DNA of 64,000 nt, from contig NMRA01000877.1 of assembly GCA_002633005.1 (NCBI GenBank), forward strand, positions 6,570 through 70,569, given 5' to 3'. Below are positions 56,576 to 64,000 of the stretch, piece by piece. Both the position numbers and the translations under genes were made by a program. Under the pieces are notes generated by a model. That model made no database searches, had not been told where the DNA came from, and was given only the letters and a program-made list of their open reading frames with translations. Numbering within the stretch: position 1 is the first letter of the stretch; each line of letters starts with the position of its first letter. The DNA comes from Phoronis australis. Lineage: Eukaryota; Phoronida; Phoronidae.

Positions 56576-58195
56576 GTGGTTGAAACCCTGTCTCCGAAAC
56601 AGGTGAAATCGTAAGCTAGACTTCATCAAATTTACGCTCTGTGACGAATATGTAACCTGTGACAGAGTTTCTACAAAACTGCAGTGCATTGCTATCAAAC
56701 TCTGTAGTCAACTTACGAGCATTTTTCAGAAAATCCCACTGCCAAAAATTGCCGTGAATCAGGTTTCAAGGTCCTCAGCTTGGTTTAACTATACATTAAT
56801 AAACCATAACAATGGTTCCAAGTGATCAGTGCATGTGCCTTCGCACGTCTAATAAATGTGTATCATGCAGCTCCTGATTTAAACAAAGGTCTGTTTTTTA
56901 ATTTAATTTTGGTCCGGTATAAATAACGCCACAGACCTGGAAATCCAGCGAAACACTTCTACCTTACAAATCTGACAATCCCTAGTCTCAGAAAATTTGA
57001 GCACCCGGCAAAAGATACTACTGAATGATGAAATTCTGGTGATGATAATCACCCACTTTGTTTATTTACTTCACCTCAATTTGAACTACGTGGTAAAATG
57101 AAGCCCATTCGAGTAAGCATCATGTGGGTCCCAATGCGAACCCAATATATGATAGAACCCAACAAGTTCATGTTACAGTCAAATCAGGATGGGCATAACT
57201 AAGGAAATTTACTGTACCAACAGATTGGCCAAATAAGAATAAGGTAAAAAGTTTTGCTACAGTGCACACGTGCGCGATACTTGGTCTACTATTTTCCCGC
57301 CGTAAATGCATGAACCAATCAGATCACCAATGGCGCAAAGTTTTGGAAAACAGCTCGAGTTTTAGGGAGTCCTGCTACTGTTCTATTTATTTTCAAAACT
57401 TTATTGTGTCACATTTAATTTATTTTCTATTCAACTGAATGAAGCCACCTAATATGAATGCTTTCAACACAATTAATGCATTGTAAAAAACAAAAGTTAT
57501 GCTCTATCAACGTTAGACAAAATCAGTACACCCCTTTCTTAAAATGGGTTAAAAGTTAGAAAAAAAGGACACAAGTTTCCATCATTTGTAACGTAGATTT
57601 TCGACATTGATGTCTGAAGACAGCAGCACCAGGAATCGTACGAAGGCGATGGTTTTCTAAATTTGATTCGTTTTCGTTGTATGTCTTTTTTCCCTATGGT
57701 TCAGGGTTACTTCTGAATCCAGGAACAAGAACTGAAAGAGGCAGGGTTCGTGATAACGTTGGAGAACGTTAACATTTATATAAGGTCAACTGTCATCGAT
57801 ATTGTCATCTTCTCTGTTTTTATCTAACCTTCCCAGATGAAAACTTGAATGAAGAGGACCCTGAGTACTTGAGTGAGCATGGTATACCGTGTGATTTATG
57901 TTGAATTATTCAACAGTTCTTTTAAGAACCATTTCACGCTATACCTACAACCAAGGGCCCTTTTAAGGGCAACTAAACACTTCCCAGAAGAACTGCTCAC
58001 TTGAGAATGTTGAATTATAAACATGCAAAGGTTAAAATAGTCAAATCGTTGCAGAGGCGCATTTTTTAATTCGAGCAAAATTGATATTTTTTCTGAACCA
58101 AAAACAGATACTCCTTGGAATTTGTGCACAAACATGCTTTCGCAGTTTTCTCAGTAGGCCTATGCGAACCATAAATCACAAACTGTTCGATAACT

Positions 58196-58486
58196 ATGGT
58201 GCTATGCTATTGGGCAAGCAGACGACATAATCAGTCGGCACCGAACTTTGAATTTTGTAATTATTTACCAGTAGCATTGCCAAAAGTACCCAGGATACCA
58301 ACACTTCTGCTATTGAAAGACTTTGAACAGCGTTTCAATGCCGAAATTAATATTAATTTTTTCGTTGTACTGGACAGTAATGTAGATGAAAATATTTCTC
58401 GTCAAAATACTCTAACCGGAAACTGTACCAGAAAGGTCAGGCTAGCATGTAAGAAAATGCCGGAGTTGCGAATCTGTTGTCTATAA
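58196..58486 (+). CDS. Possible last exon of the THAP-like locus
   Basis: The open frame ends NCTRKVRLACKKMPELRICC-L-stop. The last ten codons match KMSKLRICGL-stop in the 47.65-kb copy, with the stop kept in both, which supports this being the true C-terminus of the unit. Upstream residues (VDENISRQNTLTGNCTRKVR) are not recognised. The 5' splice border is not determined. Confidence 0.4.
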   Translation: MVLCYWASRRHNQSAPNFEFCNYLPVALPKVPRIPTLLLLKDFEQRFNAEININFFVVLDSNVDENISRQNTLTGNCTRKVRLACKKMPELRICCL

Positions 58487-58496
58487 TCTATGGTTA

Positions 58497-59658
58497 CATC
58501 AACCAATGCTAAAGCGCGTGACACTGCGTGTTACCGGCGGGCTGGCTAGGCAATCTAGGGAATCAGCGAGAGGTGTGGGCCTGTTTCGGGAAAATCACCC
58601 GTGCGTGTTTGCATTTTAGCACACACGGGACATACTTTTAATTAAACTCAATTTTGTCAATACACAGATATGCATTTCGTATAACCGGGAAACGCACTGT
58701 GATAATCTGAAGTTACCTCAAAATCGGCCTGTGTATAAGCGCCATCATGCTTGTACGAAAACTGGCCATTTTAAGACAGCACGCAGCAGGTAGAATGGTG
58801 GTGTATCCCCTGGCGTGCGGAGTGTAATAATGACCAGTTACCGATTTTGCGAACCGTGATAATGATGGACTACTGGAAGAAAAAGTTTGATAATGGGAGT
58901 ATTTGTTGCAGTTGGAAGGAATTAAAGACATCGACGGCCTCCTAAGGTGTATTTATAAAATGTATTTTGTAAGAACGCGACCTTGATGGTTTAGTCAGTG
59001 TGAGGCATAATTTCCGAAAAGCTTACGGCGTATGAAGCTGCTATACGAGCTACACCGTCTAGGGCCAGTTAGAGACCGGTCACTGTCTAATAGAGACGCT
59101 TGAACTGTCATGATATGACCACTGCGCAAAAGTTAGTTCAATGGTCTGCACAATATACATATACGTGTTGTGGACTTACCTACCACATGCAGCAGATTAG
59201 AATAAACAAGACTGACCACAAAGCAACTTTGTCTGGCAAAAACATCATTACGCGAAGCTATTATATAATGTACGTCATAACACCACCGTGGACCTGGAAT
59301 TGCTGCAATGATATCACTCGTTGGAACTTGCATTCCCGAGACTGAACGCGACTGGCTGCAAGAGTTTGCAGTGTGAATATTCTTTGCACGACTAAGTTTT
59401 GCTCTAGTGTTGTAGTTACCAAGTCCGGCTCAATTTCATGAATTCAATTTCATTTTGTCATTTTGGTTCTCATGTAAATCAATAAGCGAGACGCTTGAAG
59501 TACAGCCCAGTGTACCTAACCTGGTTCCCGGGCCTCACACGCTGACGTCACGGATAGCTTGTGAATCTAGAGGGTCTGTGCAGGGGACAACAGAGTACTA
59601 GGCAGTGATTTCTCGGCACATTTGTCAACAAACTTGACAATTCCACTGGTAATTCTTT
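58497..59658. other. Non-coding stretch
   Basis: No gene recognised. Confidence 0.45.
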
Positions 59659-59833
59659 AAGGGCACTGATACGCTGTAAAATGCAACAATTTCATTATTA
59701 CAATTTACGTTGCTAAGCCTCTGCTAAAATGTAACAAGTTGTTACATTTTAGGAGAGGTCTAGCCACGTAAAATGTAACATGGTTGTTACATTTTACGAA
59801 ATTGTTACATTTCACGGCGTACCAAGGCCCTTT
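59659..59833. mobile_element. 175-bp palindromic MITE with TGTAACA motifs
   Basis: Outer arms: AAGGGCACTGATACGCTGTA then AAATGCAACAATTTC on the left, inverted on the right as GAAATTGTTACATTTCACGG then CGTACCAAGGCCCTT. Inside lie two further palindromes, AAAATGTAACAAGTTGTTAC-ATTTT (59,724-59,751) and GTAAAATGTAACATGGTTGT-TACATTTTAC (59,768-59,797). The word TGTAACA or its inverse occurs at least five times. Non-coding. Confidence 0.8.
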
Positions 59834-61389
59834 GCCCTGTAAACTGATGGATTGTGTTCTTGATCAAGGGAGTGTGGAAGAGACTAGTCACAGACTCAAA
59901 TTCCGCGAAGGGATACATAAATAAAAGCAAGCACTTCCATCAACCTTCCTCTATCATAAGCCTTTTATTTAACCAATCGAGACCATATCACCGATAACAC
60001 AAAGCGAAAATTCCCAGTCACCTGAGATGTAACCTGTTCAACCTTTAGTAATGCTCCTATTGATCTTCCTTTGGCCATACCCTTTTGCCTTTGAGGAGGT
60101 CTCATTGATAGTATATTTTCCTGTACGTGACCACTCCCAGGGTCCTGCAGTTTGAGAAACAGATTTCTCCAGTGAATATCAGACATCAAATTTGTTGCCT
60201 CCCTATTACAATAGGCCAAAAGTACATTGTAATGCAACTTCTAAACATAGTTATTGTTGATGCACTTTTTTATTTTGAGGTGCGTAAGGTTACGTAATAT
60301 TACGTGTGTGAATTGGCTCAAGCTTCTTATTTAACCGACGTTCCGGTTCTATCCGGCCTTCTTATCATGTACCGCTACTTTAACGCTAACGAAAGTTTGT
60401 TTCTTCATGGAGCCTAGTGAGAGCCAATATTATTGTAGGTTTATGCTGTTTTTGTTTTTTTTTTTATACTACCGTAGAATGCACTCGCTGTTTCTCGTAT
60501 TGTACAAGACTGTTTAGCACATTTTATTTTACTGTGTATTTTTATTTTATTATAACGCGAACGTATTTCCCGAGACTTATTATTCATTATGTTTGTTTCA
60601 GTGAAACCGGCCGTATCGGATTGACAGTATGCAGTCGACGTTAACTACTTTTGTGAATAAACGTATCATATCCGACTAAAGTATCCCGTGGCTCCTACAG
60701 TGTACATACATGATTATGTAAAATCGGTTCAATACACGACACTTGTAGCTGTTAACAATCTTTATTCCATTCCGTTCGTATCCTCGAAACATACTTGTTA
60801 CATTCTCAAGTCGAAATAAATTGACCCAGTAATACTACCACAAAGCAAAAGCTAGTGGAATACGCAGTGGGGCACATTGCAAAGACTGACTAATGGTGGG
60901 GGTTGCAAGAATGTCGAGCAAACAATGCGGCATGAACCTGTTTGCTGTTCATTCAAAACAGGCTTCTCGAATGCAATCAAAAGGGACTTCAATACTTTCA
61001 ATCGCAGCACGTCGTGCTCTACATATCTACTGATATGACCTGTTCGCCACAGTTTCGTGACGAATGATACTTATGATTATGAAAGTACATGTAGGCATGC
61101 TAATTAGACCTAATATCCATTTCTCTATTTCAGCGTCTGAACATGCTCTAAATAAAAAGGACATGTTGTAAATATCACAAACTCATGGAATATCTGTAAA
61201 ATAATATGGTATTGAGAGTTTTATCTGGCTTTTTATCTACCAATATCTGGGAAGGGAGGTATTGTCTTGATAAGACCTGTCTATCACGTAGCTCGGAAGT
61301 CACATATTGGAGATTTTGTTTGCAAGTCTATGAATCTATTTATCCTTGTTATTTCATTGACATTTACGTAATATCTAAAATAGGCATTA
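59834..61389. other. Non-coding stretch
   Basis: No gene or clear repeat recognised. A minus-strand frame at 59,965-60,237 has no known features. Confidence 0.45.
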
Positions 61390-63325
61390 TGTCTTTAAAC
61401 TGTAGAGATTTACGAAATTTTCAAAAACGCAAGAATGTTATATTTATTGTCTCCATGACACACATTTCATAGAATCAGACCATGGCACGAATAGGGCCTA
61501 GTGGGGCTTTGACATTTTTGTCAATCCTGGTAGAAGAGAAGCAAGGGGTGAGGCTATCCTAATTAATAATTATTTTGAATATGATATTACAAATAGTTAT
61601 AATGATGAAAAGGGGATTCTTTTAATTATTGAAATAGTGATGGAAAAAACTCAGTTACCCTACATAGCTTGCATATAGGGTCCTAAACAAGAGTCTCCAC
61701 TTTTTTATCAAAACAACAGTTCGCATCTCTCTGTTCAACTCCGAATTTATTGTTCTGCGCGGAGATTGGAAATTGGTCCAAGATTATGACCGGGACTGTT
61801 TTGGTTATATCAATCTGAACAATCCTCTGGCTAGAAAAACAGTTCTAAATTTAAAACAAGCATTTAATTTGGTTGATCCTTGGAGAGTCTGTAATCCCGA
61901 CCGTACCTCTTTTACTTGGAATGGGAAAAACCCCGTTAAGAAATCACGCCTTGACTCTCTTCTAATTTCCCACGAGTTATCATCTTCGTTAAACGCGCTA
62001 GAAATAAACCCAGGCTACTGAACGGATCATTCAGCCATTCGGTTGGAGGTAAAATTGCACTTTATTGAACGTGGCAAAGGCTTATGTCGTGTTTGACAAT
62101 ATCCAACGATCAGTTCTATAAAGATTTAGAAAAACAATTAAAAATAATATTTGGGAGGAAAGTGTGACAGAATTAGTCGCAAAACCATGATTCAACATTA
62201 TGACGCTGGTGGTTGTAAAATGATAGATGTCTGTAAAGGCAATTAAGATAACATGGATGCCTAGGATCTTAAAAGCCACAAGTTCTACAGCGGCGTGGTT
62301 AAGTCTCATTTCAAACACTGATTTAGTACCAATGGATTATCTAAAATTTGGGAACTTTTTCCATAAACAAGCCGCTTCTCAAACTGAGAAACTTTTTAGA
62401 GGGAACTATTTAGTTTTCTGTGTGATTTCTCTAATATAATAGATCAGGAGGAAATATCATATCAGTTTGGTATAACACTAATACTTTGATTGGTTGAGAA
62501 ATTGTGTTTTGGAGAAGATGGTTTGAAATAGGTGTTTCTCAGACCTACTAGACGATCATGGATATTTGCTATCTTTTGAAGAATTTTTCAAAAAGTTCAA
62601 TTTTAGACCAATGTTTTTGAATTTTTAAGGTCTCAGAGAAGCTGTTTGGCAGAAATGAAAAATCTCAAAAACAGACAAATTGTCCTTCTGTGTACCCTTT
62701 ATCCCAGTTTATGTGAAATTATTACTTGCAGACAAAAAGGGCAAAAAACAAATATACAACATTTTTGTGCTACACAAATATTCTAGGCCTAGGTCTGAGA
62801 TGAGGTTGCAGACTGAACTTGCTATACCAGACACTATTGAATGGCGGAAAATACCTACGTTGTGAACTTCACGCTTGAAGTGAAACTTCGTTGATTTCAG
62901 TTTAGACTTTCACATAGGATAATCAGCTGTAACTCTTATCTTGTTAAAATTGGGGTTAGTAACTCCCCCTTGTGTAAGTCTTGTAAGAGTGAACCTGAGA
63001 CTTTGCTTCACTTATACTGACAATGTGATACTGTTCAAAAATTTTGGAGCAGTGTAATGAGGATTGGGTTAGAAGATAACCCAATATTTCCCTGCGTACA
63101 AATGTGCATACAGTTTTATTTGGAAACAGATGTAGAAGCCAACCAATTCAAAATGTAATCGTGTGTCGCAAGTTTCATTTATATAAGCAACGTCTCAATG
63201 GTAAACCTCCAAATTTAATTTCATTGACAAAAGAATCTGAACTATGTGATTTTTGTGAAAAATACATTTATTCAAAAAGTTGGGAAATACAAAAAATTAC
63301 AAAACAGATGGTCACAAATGCATAA
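61390..63325 (+). pseudogene. Tx1/L1-like LINE relic lacking its reverse transcriptase
   Basis: The endonuclease part is recognisable in order: SLNCRDLRNFQKRKNV (61,394), a THFIES-like segment, the GDW(K/N) box near 61,764, FNLVDPWRVCNPDRTSFTWN (61,863-61,922) and ISHELSSSLNALEINPGY then TDHSAIRLE (to 62,050). From about 62,175 the frame jumps to the region that follows the RT (GGCKMIDV) and ends with a zinc-knuckle-like SPLCKSCKSEPETLLHLY (62,967-63,020) and the C-terminal KFHLYKQRLNGKPP (to 63,325). The whole RT domain is missing and many stops interrupt the rest. Confidence 0.8.
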
Positions 63326-64000
63326 TTTAGTAGCAATGTAAGGATATTTCATCACTCCAAAATACTCTTTCCCTTTTCAGAGGCAATTATGTTTTTGTCT
63401 TAATGTGCTTCTAAAATCCAGTTCAAGTACAATGTATGTTTTTGGCTGTAATTTTAAACTTTTCTTTCAATGAATTGTAAAGTAAGGCAAGGGAATTCCA
63501 GACCCTTGTCCTTGCTTATGTTGAACTGGGAGAATAAAAAACATAAAAAAGAGTTTGATCTGCAACGTGATTTTGTGAAAATGAAGTTTTCCCTCAGGAC
63601 TCTTGTATGGCTTTTTAAACAAGAAAAACCGGAGCTCACTTTCAGTATCGCACTGAACGTGAATATTCACTTGCCACAATAGAATCAGTTCTAATGTTGA
63701 GTAGTGGCGAGATACATGTAACTTGCGATTGAATTGAAGAAGTCAAAATTTGGAAGGACCAGTTAGCACTGTTATTTTCTTTAGGGTTTTGTGACGCCAA
63801 CAAAGATTCAGTGTTCGCAAGGAAACGATACATGCAGTTTTAAGTGATATAATTTTGCATGCAGACGAAAAACAATTATATAATAACATGAAGTAAAACC
63901 ACCAACTGAAACAAAATACCACAAGGTTAGGCAATGCTGTCTGTCAGAGCAAGCAAAAATACAAACTTCATCAGAAACACTTGAATAGAGTCTTAAGTGG
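63326..64000. other. Non-coding stretch at window end
   Basis: AT-rich, possibly 3' sequence of the LINE. The frame at 63,470-63,682 is open but unrecognised. Confidence 0.4.

Larger units (their letters stand above)
55455..58492 (+). mobile_element. THAP-like locus, long copy (gene or transposon)
   Basis: The two ends (55,455-55,620 and 58,441-58,492) match the two parts of the inverted short copy at 47,648-48,003. This implies one original unit of about 3 kb running from upstream of a THAP start codon to just past the final stop. The paired long and internally deleted forms are typical of a DNA transposon and its derivative, and THAP domains serve P-, Kolobok- and related transposases. A duplicated host THAP gene is an equal alternative, because terminal inverted repeats are not convincing and no catalytic core is visible. 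Confidence 0.5.

Overview
This is a gene-poor, AT-rich stretch of a eukaryotic (metazoan) nuclear genome, with one ambiguous base at 10,096. Spliced exons with GT..AG borders, CA/TG microsatellites, hAT, Harbinger, Kolobok and Tx1-type transposon relics, a Penelope-like fragment and many TACATGTA words suggest a marine invertebrate, perhaps a non-vertebrate deuterostome. The species cannot be fixed from sequence alone.

Layout. 1-710 is one copy of a long dispersed repeat whose sister lies at 41,041-41,735. The best protein-coding gene runs on the minus strand from 18,119 to 3,897. It is an MFSD4/NaGLT1-like major-facilitator sugar transporter in three phase-compatible exons, with the N-terminal exon not located. 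Its 12.1 kb intron holds a decayed 5.5 kb PIF/Harbinger transposon (about 5,128-10,645) with a broken DDE transposase on plus and a broken MYB-like accessory ORF on minus. hAT-like MITEs, a 1.5 kb repeat (family A) and a 1.42 kb inverted-repeat element (14,338-15,757) are also in that intron.

18.5-33 kb is almost all repeats: a tRNA-derived SINE-like sequence, a complete Kolobok-type element with TTAA ends, a Tx1-like LINE reverse transcriptase relic (YADD mutated to YAVD), a Penelope-like relic split by a Harbinger MITE, and a CR1-like endonuclease relic. 33.1-35.4 kb holds a possible small three-exon minus-strand gene of unknown function. 36.2-36.5 kb and 40.6-40.8 kb carry two diverged copies of an exon-like segment resembling the start of an SLC22 transporter.

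41-55 kb again holds dispersed repeats (hAT, family A, two Kolobok-type copies) and a minisatellite with four CTCF-like motifs (50.8-51.2 kb). A decayed THAP-domain gene or transposon lies at 55.4-58.5 kb, and an inverted copy with an internal deletion sits at 47.6-48.0 kb. 59.66-59.83 kb is a palindromic MITE, and 61.39-63.33 kb is a second Tx1-like LINE that has lost its reverse transcriptase.

No operon-like cooperation is expected. The interest lies in one host transporter gene embedded in nested mobile elements, a few unassigned exon candidates, and element families present as paired long and deleted forms.
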